Source: an uncultured Clostridia bacterium | GTDB lineage: Bacteria; Bacillota; Clostridia; TANB77; CAG-508 | Length of the DNA stretch: 36,010 nucleotides | NCBI GenBank assembly: GCA_944386755.1 | Contig: CALXCF010000017.1 | Location: forward strand, 1-36,010 | Direction: 5' to 3' | In this document: positions 6,882-17,354 of the stretch, in pieces | Layout of the letters: the number at the start of each line of letters is the position of its first letter | Position numbering within the stretch: position 1 is the stretch's first letter | The notes under the pieces: generated by a model | The model's input: only the letters and a program-made list of their open reading frames with translations | The model's database searches: none | Told to the model about the DNA's origin: nothing | Program-made: the position numbers and the translations under genes

Positions 6882-9515
6882 TTGAAAAAATTCTTAAAAA
6901 TTTTTTTGTTAGTAGTTATAGTTTTATTTCTATTAATCCATACATCAAATATCAGTAATGCATTAAGTCAGAATGTATTAAATGAAAAATCAACTGAAAA
7001 CAGTGTTATTGGACAAAGAAGTGAAGGAAATTATATATTTGATGAACATGAAAATGATAATAAGCAAGAAAATAAAACAAATATAATAGAAAAACAAGAA
7101 GATATTGATGTAGTTGAAGCCAATTCTATGCAAAAATCTAGTACATATGTTGGTGATACAACTCATCAATTATTAGAAATTCATTTGGCTAAAAATAGTA
7201 GTGGAAAAGGATATGTTTATGGGAAGTTTGTTTTTATAGAGTGGATAGATGGAGTATCTACTGTACCAACTAAAAATCCTACTGTAACACTAAAAAGTGA
7301 AGATAATAGCGAAAGTCATGAATGTTTTGTTAAACAAGAGTGGGGGAATACATATTACTTTGACATATTCTTAGATGGAAAAGACTTTAATAAAAAGTAT
7401 AATTTTGAAGTTACATCAGGAAATGAGAATAATGTATCTGAATATAAAAAGTCAAATATGAAAGTAAATAACCAAAACTTAGGTGAATATGAGGATTATA
7501 ACGTATTAATTGAAAAAAATGAGTTATCTTTCAAGAAAATCACTTATGTGGGAGATGCTTTAAGTGAATTAATAAGTTTTGGAATTAATAATATAGATAA
7601 AGGTAATACATACATCTATGGTAATTTGGTATATGTAGAATGGGTAAATGGAAAATCTACAGTGCCTGAGAAAAATCCAATAGTAACATTAGAAACAGAA
7701 GATGGAAAAGTTGTTAAAACATTATTTATAAAACAAATAAGTGGAAATACATATTATTTTGATGGATATATAGATGGAATTGATATTAAAAAAGACGAAA
7801 AATATTATATAAAAACAACGTCTGGTGATAACAAAAATATTTCAGAAAACAAAAAAGCAACTTTAAACTTTTCTTCAAAAATAGGAAAATATAGTGATTA
7901 TGCATATAATGTTTATTTGTATTCAGAGAATACCTTGAAAATAGAAAAAATTGTGTATTATGGTGATGCAACAAACGAAATTACACAACTTAGCTTGACA
8001 AATAATGATAAAGGATATAGTTTTTTGTATGGAAATGTTGTATATATAGAATGGATAGATGGTAAATCTACGGTACCAGAATATATTCCAAAAATGAAAT
8101 TAAAATCAATTGATGGAACATATGAAAAAGAAATGTTTGTTAGTCAATTGGTTGGAAATACATATTATTTTGATGGTTATATAGAAGGAATAGATGTAGA
8201 TAAGCAATATTATTTAGAAATGGAATCAGGAGATTTTAGGAATCAATCAGAAAATAAAGTTACAAAAGTGAATTTTTCTACCCAAAAAGGGCAATATAAA
8301 AATTTTAAATATACTATAAACATTGATAATGAAAATATCATTTCACTTAAAGTTCAAAAATATGAAGGGAATATTGTTACACAATTAAATGACATTTATT
8401 TAACAACATCTGTAAGTGGACATCCATATCTTGCCGGAACAGTAATATATGTTGAGTGGGTAAACGGAATATCCACAGTACCAGAATTTACTCCAATAGT
8501 AAGAATTAAATCAACAGATGGAACATATTCAAATGCAATGTATGTAAAACAAGATTGGGGAAATACATATTATTTTGATATTGATGTGAGCAATATAGAT
8601 GTGAATAAACAATATTATTTAGAAGCTGAAACGGGAGATTTACGAAATACAGTACAAACTAAAGTTGTAAGAGTAAATTTATTTGATAAATATTTAGGAG
8701 CAGTACCTAAATTTAGAGGTGATACACAAAATAATGTTATAAAATTTCAGAAAATAAATTATGAAATAGGAACATATGGAATAAGTGGATTAAAAACAAT
8801 AGGAGATTCAAGAGGACAAGATTTAAAATATTATAAAATAGGAAAAGGTCCAAATGTGATGTTTGCAGTTTTCTCTGTACATGGGTTTGAAGACCAGTGG
8901 AATTATGATGGTCAAGAATTGACATATATAGCAGAAGAATTCAAAAATAGATTAGTTCAAGCACAAGATATGAATGTGGAAAACAAATGGACAATATATA
9001 TATTGCCATCAGTTAATCCAGATGGAGCATATTATGGATGGTCAAATAATGGCCCAGGAAGATTAACATTGCATAGTACTGCACCGGGAAATGCAGGTAT
9101 AGATTTAAATAGATGTTGGCATATAAGTGGAACCAAATATCAAACATACAGTGGAAGAAATTATAATGGAACAGCAGGATTTCAAGCAAATGAGGCAGTA
9201 GAATTAAAGAATTTTTTAACTTCTCATCAATCAACTAATGGAAGAAATATACTAGTTGATTTACATGGTTGGTTAAATGAAACAATAGGAGATTCTGGAT
9301 TAGGAGCATACTATAGAAATCAATTTGGAATGAGTAATCATATTAATTCATATGGCACAGGATATTTAGTTAATTGGGCAAGAGCAAGTTTAAGAAATTG
9401 TAGATCTACATTAGTTGAAATGCCAGCAACAGTATGGAGCCATGCAGATGTTGTAAGTCAAAATTTTGCAGGTAAATATATTAATGCTACATTAAATATG
9501 TTAGGACATGAATAA
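6882..9515 (+). CDS. Secreted M14-type zinc carboxypeptidase with four novel repeats
   Basis: TTG start, with AAGGGGGA 6-12 bases upstream. The 877-residue product has a signal peptide (about 1-28), a charged linker, then four repeats starting at about residues 89, 222, 360 and 494. Each carries a VEW-x-(D/N)G-x-STVP segment, a GNTYYFD segment and an ESGD/TSGD-NxSE segment. The C-terminal domain (about 610-877) is an M14 peptidase: HGFE with zinc ligands His667 and Glu670, NPDG (712-715), substrate-binding Arg744 in GIDLNR, third ligand His795 in VDLHG, and general base Glu846 in LVEMP. M14 enzymes of this kind often trim peptidoglycan stem peptides, so a cell-wall role is likely but inferred. 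I do not recognise the repeats as a named family. Expected location is the cell surface. Confidence 0.85.
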   Translation: MKKFLKIFLLVVIVLFLLIHTSNISNALSQNVLNEKSTENSVIGQRSEGNYIFDEHENDNKQENKTNIIEKQEDIDVVEANSMQKSSTYVGDTTHQLLEIHLAKNSSGKGYVYGKFVFIEWIDGVSTVPTKNPTVTLKSEDNSESHECFVKQEWGNTYYFDIFLDGKDFNKKYNFEVTSGNENNVSEYKKSNMKVNNQNLGEYEDYNVLIEKNELSFKKITYVGDALSELISFGINNIDKGNTYIYGNLVYVEWVNGKSTVPEKNPIVTLETEDGKVVKTLFIKQISGNTYYFDGYIDGIDIKKDEKYYIKTTSGDNKNISENKKATLNFSSKIGKYSDYAYNVYLYSENTLKIEKIVYYGDATNEITQLSLTNNDKGYSFLYGNVVYIEWIDGKSTVPEYIPKMKLKSIDGTYEKEMFVSQLVGNTYYFDGYIEGIDVDKQYYLEMESGDFRNQSENKVTKVNFSTQKGQYKNFKYTINIDNENIISLKVQKYEGNIVTQLNDIYLTTSVSGHPYLAGTVIYVEWVNGISTVPEFTPIVRIKSTDGTYSNAMYVKQDWGNTYYFDIDVSNIDVNKQYYLEAETGDLRNTVQTKVVRVNLFDKYLGAVPKFRGDTQNNVIKFQKINYEIGTYGISGLKTIGDSRGQDLKYYKIGKGPNVMFAVFSVHGFEDQWNYDGQELTYIAEEFKNRLVQAQDMNVENKWTIYILPSVNPDGAYYGWSNNGPGRLTLHSTAPGNAGIDLNRCWHISGTKYQTYSGRNYNGTAGFQANEAVELKNFLTSHQSTNGRNILVDLHGWLNETIGDSGLGAYYRNQFGMSNHINSYGTGYLVNWARASLRNCRSTLVEMPATVWSHADVVSQNFAGKYINATLNMLGHE
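7146..8700 (+). repeat. Four tandem NTYYFD repeats in the carboxypeptidase
   Basis: Units begin near 7146, 7545, 7959 and 8361, a period of 133-138 codons. They are diverged at the DNA level but keep the order: YxGD/N start, (V/I)EW(I/V)(D/N)G, STVP, GNTYYFD, SGD. The alternating hydrophobic pattern suggests a beta-sandwich. Related copies occur at 30888-32498 and from 35231 onward. Confidence 0.8.
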
Positions 9516-9596
9516 TTAAGAATAAAGCATAAAAATAGTAAAGAATTCTTCAAGTGTTTTTATATAGTGCATTTGGAAGATAGAATGGAGTTGTTA

Positions 9597-10364
9597 ATGA
9601 AACTAAATAAAAAAATTTTAATACCAATTATTATTGTAGTATTTATAATAGTAGTGATAGCTTTTTATGTGAATTCTAAAAAAAATGAAGAAGATGAAAA
9701 TAATTTAATAGAAAATAATATAAATAATAGTACAAAAGAAGAAATAGTAAACGAAACTGAGCAAAATACAATAAATGAAAATAATACAGAACAAGAAAAT
9801 GAGAGAATAAATAGTGTGAAAGAGCAATATGGATTTACTGGTGATAATGAATTATATGAAGAAAGTAATAATGAACTATCTATAAAACAAAGTATTGCAT
9901 ATAGAACAGGATTAATAGGCAGTTTAGAACAAAGAATGCCAACATATACTGAAATAAATAACCAAAGAGTTATAGGAGAACCAAATGATGCTGGTATTTG
10001 GATTTCGCCATCAAGTAGAAATATATTTTTGAGTTGTATTAATAGTGTTGAAAACTCATATGAAATTGATGAAAATGGATATCTAAAAATAAAATCTGAG
10101 GCTAACAGTAAGTATGCTGATAAGATAGATGGAATAAAACGACAGAATAAATTGGTTATTGTTGATATGACAGGAATTAATTATATGGTTGATGTGGTTA
10201 CAGGAGATATTATAAAAAATGAATTTGAAGCTATGGATCCATATCAAATTTATGAATATGCTGGATATAAAGATGCAAACAAGTCTATTATATTTTTAAA
10301 TAGTAATCAGAGAAATAAATTAACTAATCAAGAAATTATCGAAACAATGATGGATGTAATTTAA
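9597..10364 (+). CDS. Membrane-anchored hypothetical protein
   Basis: The ATG at 9597 has GGAG at 9587-9590 and is preferred over an in-frame GTG at 9567, giving 255 residues. One transmembrane helix (about 9-28) is followed by an Asn/Glu-rich linker (about 30-75) and an extracytoplasmic domain of about 180 residues. That domain has no motif I recognise, but includes a segment with WISPSSRNIF and a later LVIVDMTGINYMVDV strand pair. It lies 81 bases after the surface carboxypeptidase and is likely co-transcribed with it, which suggests a role at the cell wall. A ten-bp inverted repeat closes the unit. Confidence 0.7.
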   Translation: MKLNKKILIPIIIVVFIIVVIAFYVNSKKNEEDENNLIENNINNSTKEEIVNETEQNTINENNTEQENERINSVKEQYGFTGDNELYEESNNELSIKQSIAYRTGLIGSLEQRMPTYTEINNQRVIGEPNDAGIWISPSSRNIFLSCINSVENSYEIDENGYLKIKSEANSKYADKIDGIKRQNKLVIVDMTGINYMVDVVTGDIIKNEFEAMDPYQIYEYAGYKDANKSIIFLNSNQRNKLTNQEIIETMMDVI

Positions 10365-10372
10365 AAGGTAAA

Positions 10373-10409
10373 TATAAAAGGGGGACGTTATATAATGTGC
10401 CCTTTTATA
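10373..10409 (+). terminator. Inverted repeat, probable terminator
   Basis: TATAAAAGGG (10373-10382) and CCCTTTTATA (10400-10409) are perfectly complementary over ten bp with a 17-base loop, nine bases after the preceding stop codon. The T run lies inside the 3' arm rather than after it, so termination is likely but not textbook. Confidence 0.5.
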
Positions 10410-10496
10410 GTGGGGCAAATTTTATATGTTATTTGTATATTAAATTGTGAATTGTGAATTTAATATTTTAAATAATTAAAAATTTTGACATAAATC

Positions 10497-10525
10497 TTGA
10501 TAATGTAAGAAATAAATGATAAAAT
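10497..10525 (+). promoter_or_regulatory. Promoter of the polysaccharide operon
   Basis: TTGATA (10497-10502) and TAAAAT (10520-10525) are separated by 17 bases. The start site near 10532 gives a 65-base leader to the first operon gene. No other clear promoter appears until about 30004, so this may drive the whole cluster to about 29980. Confidence 0.65.
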
Positions 10526-10596
10526 CAGACTTGAAAGTAAAGAAAAGTTAGTATAAAAAACAAACTTAAGAGATAAAAAGAAAGGATGTAAACAAA

Positions 10597-12519
10597 ATGG
10601 CAAAAATAATTAGTTTTGATATCTGGGATACAATAATAAAAAGAAAATGTCATCCAGAAGAAGTGAAACTTGCAACAGCAAGATATATAGTTTTAAAATA
10701 TGAAAAAAAATTAAAAGATAAATATAATAATATTTATGAAATATTGAAAAAAAGAGATGAAATAGAAGCGGAAGAATGTAAAAGAAATAAAGATGATGGG
10801 CATGATGATGAATGTAGAATTTTAGATGTTTTCAAAATCTTGCAAAAAGAGATTTTTAAAGAAGAAATAGCAGATATTTCAGAAGAATTATTAAAAGAAG
10901 AAATAGAACAAGAAAAAAGGGTTATTTTTATAAATCCTGAAATTGTTCCTATCTTTGAAAAATATAAGGATTTAAAAATGTATTGTATTTCTGATTTTTA
11001 TATGGGAGCAGAGAGTTTAAAAGAATTGTTGAATTATTTGAAGTTGCCGGTAAAAATAGAAAAAATATATAGTTCAGCAGATTATTTATTAAATAAAAGA
11101 AGCGGAAATCTATATAAAAAAGCTGAAGAAGAGCTAGGTATAAAACCAGAAGAACATATACATGTTGGAGATAATCAATATTCAGATATTGAAATGGCAA
11201 ATAGTTTGGGAATAGAAACAATAAAAACTACAAAAACAGAGTTTGATTTTGTGCCTGAAAAAGGAAGAAAATTCAATTTTGATTTATCATATGTAAAAAA
11301 AGAGGAAAAGACTAAATATGATAAATTATTTAATAGTGGAGTTGATTTAGCACCATTATTATATTTTTATGGATACAGTATAGTAGAATATTCCATAAAG
11401 AATAATATTAATAAAGTGTATTATGCAACAAGAGAAGGTGAAACTTTTATAAAAATACATGAATTGATAAAGAAAAATAATCCATTCGGAGTAGATATAC
11501 CAGAATTTGATATCATCGAAGTAAGTAGAATGGCAACATTTTCAGCATCACTAAAAGAATTTTCAGTAGTGGAATTGATGCGTTTATGGTCACAATATAG
11601 AGTACAAAGCATGAAAGCATTATTTAAAACGTTAGCAATAGATATTGAGTCATATAAACAATACTTAGGCAAATATGATTTAGTTCCAGAGGAAAATATA
11701 ATTGACCCATGGTTTGATCTAAGGGTACAAAATTTATGTGCTGATAAAGAATTTACAGATAAAATTCAAGTAGAATTAAATAGAAAAAGAAGTGAATTAT
11801 TAGAATATTTTGAAAATAAAAAAGGTATAACAAATAATAAAGAACCTATGTTTATGGTAGATATCGGATGGAGAGGAACAATTCAAGATAATTTAGCACA
11901 CATATTTACAAATAAACAAATAGGTGGATATTATTTAACATTGTATGATTTTTATAATTTGCAACCAAAAAATACATATAAATTAAGTTTTATAGATGAT
12001 AAAAATATAAGAAATAATGAAGTAGCTTGTATGATAACATTACTAGAATGGATTTATAATCCAGGAACAGGTAGTGTTGTAGAATATAAACAAGGAGAAG
12101 CCATAAGAAAAGCAAAATCAGAAGAAACAGACATAGTAAAAGAATATATAAAACCATTACAAGATGGAATGTTTGAAGCTGCAAAGATAATTAATGAATA
12201 TATGAAATATCATCCTTATGAAGCAGTTGAAACAAAAGGATATGTATATGATTTAATTAGAAAAACAAAAACAAATCCAAGCAAAGAATTAGTAGAAGCA
12301 TATTATAGTATGGTATTTAATGATACATTTGGAACAGCTGAATATGTAGAGAAAGATGATAAATTAACGACAATGCAAAAATTAAATATATTTAAATGTA
12401 GAAATATATTAAGAAAAGAATTATGGAAAGAGGCATTTGTGATTTATAATGACATAGGATACATGAATGCACTAACTGGCGCTAAATCATTGGCAAGAAA
12501 AGTGCTTGGAAAAGAATAG
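10597..12519 (+). CDS. HAD-superfamily protein of the polysaccharide cluster (COG5610-like)
   Basis: The 640-residue product starts with a HAD hydrolase domain (about 1-215). Motif I is FDIWDT, with Asp8 as candidate nucleophile and Trp10 at the +2 position where phosphatases usually have Asp. ISDFYMG supplies motif II, and HVGDNQYSDIEMA (Asp192, Asp198) supplies the metal-binding motif IV. The C-terminal 400 or so residues include FMVDIGWRGTIQDNL, typical of the predicted HAD hydrolases found in capsule and O-antigen loci. The substrate is unknown; sugar-phosphate dephosphorylation or polymer modification is possible. It is the first gene of the operon, with AAAGGATG as ribosome binding site. 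Confidence 0.75.
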   Translation: MAKIISFDIWDTIIKRKCHPEEVKLATARYIVLKYEKKLKDKYNNIYEILKKRDEIEAEECKRNKDDGHDDECRILDVFKILQKEIFKEEIADISEELLKEEIEQEKRVIFINPEIVPIFEKYKDLKMYCISDFYMGAESLKELLNYLKLPVKIEKIYSSADYLLNKRSGNLYKKAEEELGIKPEEHIHVGDNQYSDIEMANSLGIETIKTTKTEFDFVPEKGRKFNFDLSYVKKEEKTKYDKLFNSGVDLAPLLYFYGYSIVEYSIKNNINKVYYATREGETFIKIHELIKKNNPFGVDIPEFDIIEVSRMATFSASLKEFSVVELMRLWSQYRVQSMKALFKTLAIDIESYKQYLGKYDLVPEENIIDPWFDLRVQNLCADKEFTDKIQVELNRKRSELLEYFENKKGITNNKEPMFMVDIGWRGTIQDNLAHIFTNKQIGGYYLTLYDFYNLQPKNTYKLSFIDDKNIRNNEVACMITLLEWIYNPGTGSVVEYKQGEAIRKAKSEETDIVKEYIKPLQDGMFEAAKIINEYMKYHPYEAVETKGYVYDLIRKTKTNPSKELVEAYYSMVFNDTFGTAEYVEKDDKLTTMQKLNIFKCRNILRKELWKEAFVIYNDIGYMNALTGAKSLARKVLGKE

Positions 12520-12536
12520 AAAGGAATGTATATTAA

Positions 12537-13517
12537 ATGCAGGAAGAATATATATTATTATATGGAGATAAAAAACCAGAAGATAATATTTGTATCACAA
12601 ATATGTTTTCAAATAATCAGCAAATAAATTTGGGTTGGACAGATTTTGACTATAATAAAAATATTAAAACAATTGATGAAATAGTTGAAAAAGGAATATC
12701 TCAAATTATATTTTCAGGCCTAGAAATTGGATGGAACAAGTTAATAAAAGATATGAAACAAAAGTATCCTGAGTTAAAAATTAAAGTGATTTGCAATACA
12801 TTAGATAGTCTATTATATTATGATTATGAAAGGCAAAATTTCTTCAATTTACTAGAGTTATCAAAAGATAATATAATAGATAATATAGCTTTTTTAAGAA
12901 AGGGACAATATGAAGTCTATAAAAGCTTAGGATATAAATGTTCATTTTTAAGAGAAAATTATATTTTGGAAGATGATAAAAAGTTAAAAATAAAAGAACC
13001 TAATGATGTGATAGATATAGGAATATATCCTTTAAATTATACTTGGGACAAAAATATTTTTAATCAATTGTGTATACCTAAATATATAGAAAATTCAAAT
13101 TTAAATTATAATAAAATAGATGAAAGAATGGACGATTTTGTGAACACTATGGATATAAAAGCTACATCTGATAAGATAGAAACAATTGATGCAAAACATG
13201 TACAAGAAAAAGTGGTTAAAAATGACATTAATGTTGCAACATCGTTTACAGAGTATTTTCATACAGTTTTTTGGATTAGTATGGAACAGGGAATTCCATG
13301 TATTATAGGTAATACAGCAGATTTCTTTGAAAAAGAAGAAGATAAAGAATTAAAACAATATCTTGTGACACTTGCAGAAGATAATAGCATTATTAATTCA
13401 AAAATGGCAAAGAATTGTATAGATAATAAGGAACAAATAATGGAATTATATAGAAACTGGAAAAAAGAATATAATAAATTGGCAAGTAAAAGCATAGAAA
13501 AGTTTTTAGAGAAATAG
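12537..13517 (+). CDS. GT-B-like glycosyltransferase homologue, catalytic motif degenerate
   Basis: The 326-residue product resembles the C-terminal part of the next gene product: both have an FTE...(I/V)PC(I/L)IGN segment and a tail of pattern (E/K)IM-LYR-WKK. In the neighbour this segment carries the GT4-type E-x7-E motif. Here Glu239 is kept but the second Glu is Ile247 (FTEYFHTVFWIS). It may therefore be an inactive or regulatory partner, or use a different mechanism. It starts 17 bases after the HAD gene with an AAAGGAATG site and belongs to the same operon. The glycosyltransferase fold is inferred from the paralogue. Confidence 0.6.
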   Translation: MQEEYILLYGDKKPEDNICITNMFSNNQQINLGWTDFDYNKNIKTIDEIVEKGISQIIFSGLEIGWNKLIKDMKQKYPELKIKVICNTLDSLLYYDYERQNFFNLLELSKDNIIDNIAFLRKGQYEVYKSLGYKCSFLRENYILEDDKKLKIKEPNDVIDIGIYPLNYTWDKNIFNQLCIPKYIENSNLNYNKIDERMDDFVNTMDIKATSDKIETIDAKHVQEKVVKNDINVATSFTEYFHTVFWISMEQGIPCIIGNTADFFEKEEDKELKQYLVTLAEDNSIINSKMAKNCIDNKEQIMELYRNWKKEYNKLASKSIEKFLEK

Positions 13518-13534
13518 AAAAAGCGGAGGGTTGT

Positions 13535-14683
13535 ATGCAGAAGTTAAAAAATCTAATAAAAAGATTTGTAAAAAAAGATGGCTTTTTATATAGAATTATT
13601 AGAAAAATATATCATGTATTAAGTACAATTAAATATAAAATAACTAATAACAAAAAAATAAAAGAAGAGCAAAAGCATTATTCCGAACAAGTAGAAAAAG
13701 CAATTGAAAAAATTAAGCAGTATTATAAAGATAAAGATTATATAGTGTTTTATAATCCAACATGGCTTGGAGTTGCTAATTCAACAAAGGGGTTATTTGA
13801 AAATATTGTGCCATTAGAACATGTATATAGTAAAAAAGACATTGATAAATTAGGAAATGCAATTATAGAAAATAATATAAAATCTGTTATATTTAGCCAG
13901 ATTTGTGATGGTTGGACAGAAACGATTAAGAAAATAAAGGATAAAAATAAAAATATAATTATTAAAGTAATATGGCATGGAAATTGTTATGAATATTTTT
14001 CAGATTTTACTTGGAATTTAAATAAGGAAGTAATGAATTTATATAAAGAAAATAAAATTGATAGTTTTGGATTTGTTAGAAGTATAATGTATGAATTCTA
14101 CAAAAAAGTAGGATTTAAAAGTTATTATTTACAAAACAATGTACATCTAGAAAATATTGAAAGAATAAAAAAAGTATCAAGTGATAAAAGAAAAATTGGA
14201 ATATATAATGCAGATACAAGGGAATTGAAAAATATATATACATCATTAAGTGCAATTAAATTAGTACCAAATGCGGTTGCAGATGTAGTGCCAATAAATG
14301 AAGGTGCTAAAAAATTCACAGAAATATTGCAGTTGGAAACTACAAGTATAAATGACTATATTCCAACAGAAGAATTACTAAAAAGAATTCAACAAAATGA
14401 GGTAAATATATATCCAACATTTACTGAAAATGCACCAATGTTTCCGTTAGAAAGTTTTGAAATGGGAGTACCATGCTTGATTGGAAATAATAATGATTAT
14501 TTTGTGGGAACAAAGCTGGGTGAATATGTTATTTTAACAAAAGAAGATGACGCAGAATATTTAAAAGATAGAATTGTAAATTGTATTGAACATAAAGATG
14601 AGATTATGAAATTATATAGAGAATGGAAAAAAGATTTTGATACAAAGTGCAATAATTGGGTAAATGAATTTGTTAAATTATAA
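13535..14683 (+). CDS. GT-B glycosyltransferase, GT4-like
   Basis: The 382-residue product has a basic, amphipathic N-terminus (about 1-45) that could attach to the membrane, then a GT-B fold ending in the retaining GT4 nucleotide-binding motif E298-x7-E306 followed by MGVPCLIGN. A WHGNCYEYFSDF segment lies near the middle. It is a paralogue of the preceding gene product, which lacks the second motif glutamate. GCGGAGG precedes the ATG, 17 bases after the previous stop. The donor and acceptor cannot be told from the sequence. Confidence 0.7.
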   Translation: MQKLKNLIKRFVKKDGFLYRIIRKIYHVLSTIKYKITNNKKIKEEQKHYSEQVEKAIEKIKQYYKDKDYIVFYNPTWLGVANSTKGLFENIVPLEHVYSKKDIDKLGNAIIENNIKSVIFSQICDGWTETIKKIKDKNKNIIIKVIWHGNCYEYFSDFTWNLNKEVMNLYKENKIDSFGFVRSIMYEFYKKVGFKSYYLQNNVHLENIERIKKVSSDKRKIGIYNADTRELKNIYTSLSAIKLVPNAVADVVPINEGAKKFTEILQLETTSINDYIPTEELLKRIQQNEVNIYPTFTENAPMFPLESFEMGVPCLIGNNNDYFVGTKLGEYVILTKEDDAEYLKDRIVNCIEHKDEIMKLYREWKKDFDTKCNNWVNEFVKL

Positions 14684-14700
14684 ATAAATAAGGGAAAATA

Positions 14701-16278
14701 ATGAAAAAGAAAGATGTAGTTATAATAGGTGCTGGTCCTGCAGGACTTACAATGGCATATGAATTGTTAAAAGAAAAAGGAAATGAAAAATATACTGTTA
14801 AAATTTTAGAAGAATCACAAGATATAGGAGGAATCTCTAAAACTGTAAAATATAATGGAAATCGAATGGATATAGGTGGACATAGATTTTTCTCTAAAGA
14901 TGATAGAGTAATGAAATTTTGGAGTGAATTAATGCCTATACAAGGTAAAAACTCATTTGATGATGAAAAGTTGGGAAGACAAAAACCATTAGTAGAAGGT
15001 GGACCAGATCCAGAAAAAGAAGATAATGTTATGCTTATTAGACATAGAGTTTCAAGAATTTACTACGCAGATAAGTTTTTTGATTATCCTGTTAGTATGA
15101 AACTAGATACTTTTAAAAATTTAGGATTTAAAAGAACGATTAAAGCAGGATTTAGTTACTTAAAATCAGTATTTGTAAAAAAGCCAGAAATATCTTTGGA
15201 GAATTTTTTTATAAATCGTTTTGGGAAAGTTTTATATAGTATGTTTTTTGAAAAATATACTGAAAAATTATGGGGTAGGCATCCTCGAGAAATATCTGCT
15301 AATTGGGGAGCACAACGTGTAAAGGGGATTTCTATTACAGCAGTTATAAAAGATATGTTCCATAAGTCTTTTGGAAACAAAAATAAAGAAAATACAGAAA
15401 CCTCTTTAATAGAAGAATTTTGGTATCCAAAATTCGGACCAGGACATTTGTGGGAAACATTAGCAAATAAACTTTCTGAGCAAGGTGCCAAAATTAAAAA
15501 AGGATATAGTGTAAAGAAATTAAACTTTAAAGATGGAAAAATAATATCAGTAGAATGTGAAATAGATGGAAAGATTGAAACAATTGAAGGAGATATATTT
15601 GTTTCATCTATGCCTATGAATGATTTGATTGCAGGATTTTCTGGAATAGATGTACCTGAGAATATTAAAGACATTGCTAAGAATTTACCTTTCCGTGACT
15701 TTATAACTGTAGGACTATTAGTAGACAAGCTAAATCTAGAAAACAAAACAGATATAAAGACATTAGGAAATATTGTCCCAGATTGTTGGATTTATGTGCA
15801 AGATCCAAGAGTAAAAATGTGTCGAATACAAATATTTAATAATTGGTCACCATATTTAGTAAAAGATGCAGAACATAAAGTATGGATAGGTCTAGAATAT
15901 ACTTGTGATGAGGGGGATAAGTATTGGAATATGTCTGATAAGGAATTTATTGATTTTGCGATTGATGAATTAATATCAATGAATATAATTAGTAAAGACC
16001 AAGTTGAAGACTCACATTGCGAGAGAATAAAAAAAGCTTACCCAGCATATTTTGATTCATATAAAGATATTGATAAATTAATTGATTATATAAATCAAAT
16101 TGATAATTTATATTGTATAGGAAGAAATGGACAGCATCGTTATAATAATATGGACCATTCTATGGTTACAGCAATTGAAACTGCAAAGAATATTAGAGAG
16201 GGTATAAAAGATAGAACTAATATATGGAATGTAAATACTGAAAAAGAATATCATGAAGAAAAAAGTAATATTATTTAA
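14701..16278 (+). CDS. FAD-dependent oxidoreductase, UGM/protoporphyrinogen-oxidase-like
   Basis: The 525-residue product has an N-terminal dinucleotide-binding GAGPAG (10-15), the [11 protein letters not shown] and [11 protein letters not shown] segments seen in UDP-galactopyranose-mutase-like flavoproteins of polysaccharide loci (COG1232), and a C-terminal flavin-contact region [15 protein letters not shown]. Such genes are common beside glycosyltransferases, but their reaction is mostly unproven. Both true UDP-sugar mutase activity and oxidation of a lipid-linked intermediate are possible. It lies 17 bases after the previous gene, within the operon. Confidence 0.8.
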   Translation: MKKKDVVIIGAGPAGLTMAYELLKEKGNEKYTVKILEESQDIGGISKTVKYNGNRMDIGGHRFFSKDDRVMKFWSELMPIQGKNSFDDEKLGRQKPLVEGGPDPEKEDNVMLIRHRVSRIYYADKFFDYPVSMKLDTFKNLGFKRTIKAGFSYLKSVFVKKPEISLENFFINRFGKVLYSMFFEKYTEKLWGRHPREISANWGAQRVKGISITAVIKDMFHKSFGNKNKENTETSLIEEFWYPKFGPGHLWETLANKLSEQGAKIKKGYSVKKLNFKDGKIISVECEIDGKIETIEGDIFVSSMPMNDLIAGFSGIDVPENIKDIAKNLPFRDFITVGLLVDKLNLENKTDIKTLGNIVPDCWIYVQDPRVKMCRIQIFNNWSPYLVKDAEHKVWIGLEYTCDEGDKYWNMSDKEFIDFAIDELISMNIISKDQVEDSHCERIKKAYPAYFDSYKDIDKLIDYINQIDNLYCIGRNGQHRYNNMDHSMVTAIETAKNIREGIKDRTNIWNVNTEKEYHEEKSNII

Positions 16279-16300
16279 ATTGTTTGGAGGTATGTGATAT

Positions 16301-17335
16301 ATGAAACCAAAAATTGCATTTATAACAGATACAGATAACTGGGCTTTTTACAATAGAGCAGTTGTACTATCAGAAAAATTAAAGGATTATTACGATTTTA
16401 AAATTATACCGGCAACAACAGCTCTTCAAGAAAATGTTTTACAAACTATATTATTAGTACAAGATTGTGATTTAGTCCATTTCTTTTGGAGAGGATTATT
16501 ATTTTCGTTGGATAACGAAAATGTAATATTTAAGAGAAACAATCTTGATGTAGATGAATTTATAAAGGAAAAATTCACTAAAATAGTAAAAACCACATGT
16601 ATACCTGACCAGGCTTTGCTTGATGAAAAAAATCTTGAAAAAACAAAAAAAGTATTAAATTTGGTAGATGGATATTATACATTATCAAGTAAATTATTTG
16701 ATATATATAGTAATTTAGGATGTAAAAAACCACAAAGGTTTATAATTAATGGAGTTAATGATAAATTTTTTATACCAGAAAATTTGGAGAGATTTAATGT
16801 AGAAAATTTACAAGATAGGCAAATAACGATAGGTTGGGCTGGAAATAGTGAATGGGGAGATTGGGAAAAGCTTGAAGATTCAAAAGGTGTTTATACAATA
16901 CTTAAGCCTGCAATAAAAGAATTAAAAGAAGAAGGATATAATGTAGAATTAAAGTTAGCTGATAAAAAAGATAAGATTATTCCTATTGATGAAATGAAAG
17001 AATTTTATAATAGCATAGATATTTATGTTTGTGCATCACAAACCGAAGGGGGACCAAATCCAATACTTGAATCAATGTGTAGTGGAGTACCAATAATTTC
17101 GACTAATGTTGGAATTGTTGAAGATGTGCTAGGACCAAAAGAGAAAGAATTTATGTTTGAAAGAAGTAAAGATAATTTAAAAGAAAAAATAAAATATTTA
17201 TTAAATAATAAAGAAAAGTTTAAAGATTTATCAGAAGAAAATCTAGAAAAATCAAAGGAATGCACATATGATGTTATTTCTATGCAATTTAAAGAGTTTT
17301 TTGATTATAATTTAAAAAACAAAAATTGTAATTAA
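16301..17335 (+). CDS. Glycosyltransferase family 4
   Basis: The 344-residue product is a GT-B retaining glycosyltransferase. The C-terminal half contains the nucleotide-sugar site E249-GGPNPIL-E257 followed by SMCSGVPIISTNVGIVEDV, and a GWAGNSEWGDW segment at the start of the second domain (about residue 183). A TTCIPDQALL segment near residue 97 lies in the acceptor domain. GGAGG precedes the start by about ten bases. It sits in the polysaccharide operon between the FAD enzyme and the coiled-coil gene. Confidence 0.88.
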   Translation: MKPKIAFITDTDNWAFYNRAVVLSEKLKDYYDFKIIPATTALQENVLQTILLVQDCDLVHFFWRGLLFSLDNENVIFKRNNLDVDEFIKEKFTKIVKTTCIPDQALLDEKNLEKTKKVLNLVDGYYTLSSKLFDIYSNLGCKKPQRFIINGVNDKFFIPENLERFNVENLQDRQITIGWAGNSEWGDWEKLEDSKGVYTILKPAIKELKEEGYNVELKLADKKDKIIPIDEMKEFYNSIDIYVCASQTEGGPNPILESMCSGVPIISTNVGIVEDVLGPKEKEFMFERSKDNLKEKIKYLLNNKEKFKDLSEENLEKSKECTYDVISMQFKEFFDYNLKNKNCN

Positions 17336-17354
17336 AAATTTATTGGAGGTTCTA

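Noticed and set aside
15156..15746. Minus-strand open frame of 196 codons inside the FAD oxidoreductase gene
   Set aside because: It lies opposite a well-conserved gene and encodes no recognisable domain; long antisense frames are expected here from the codon bias.
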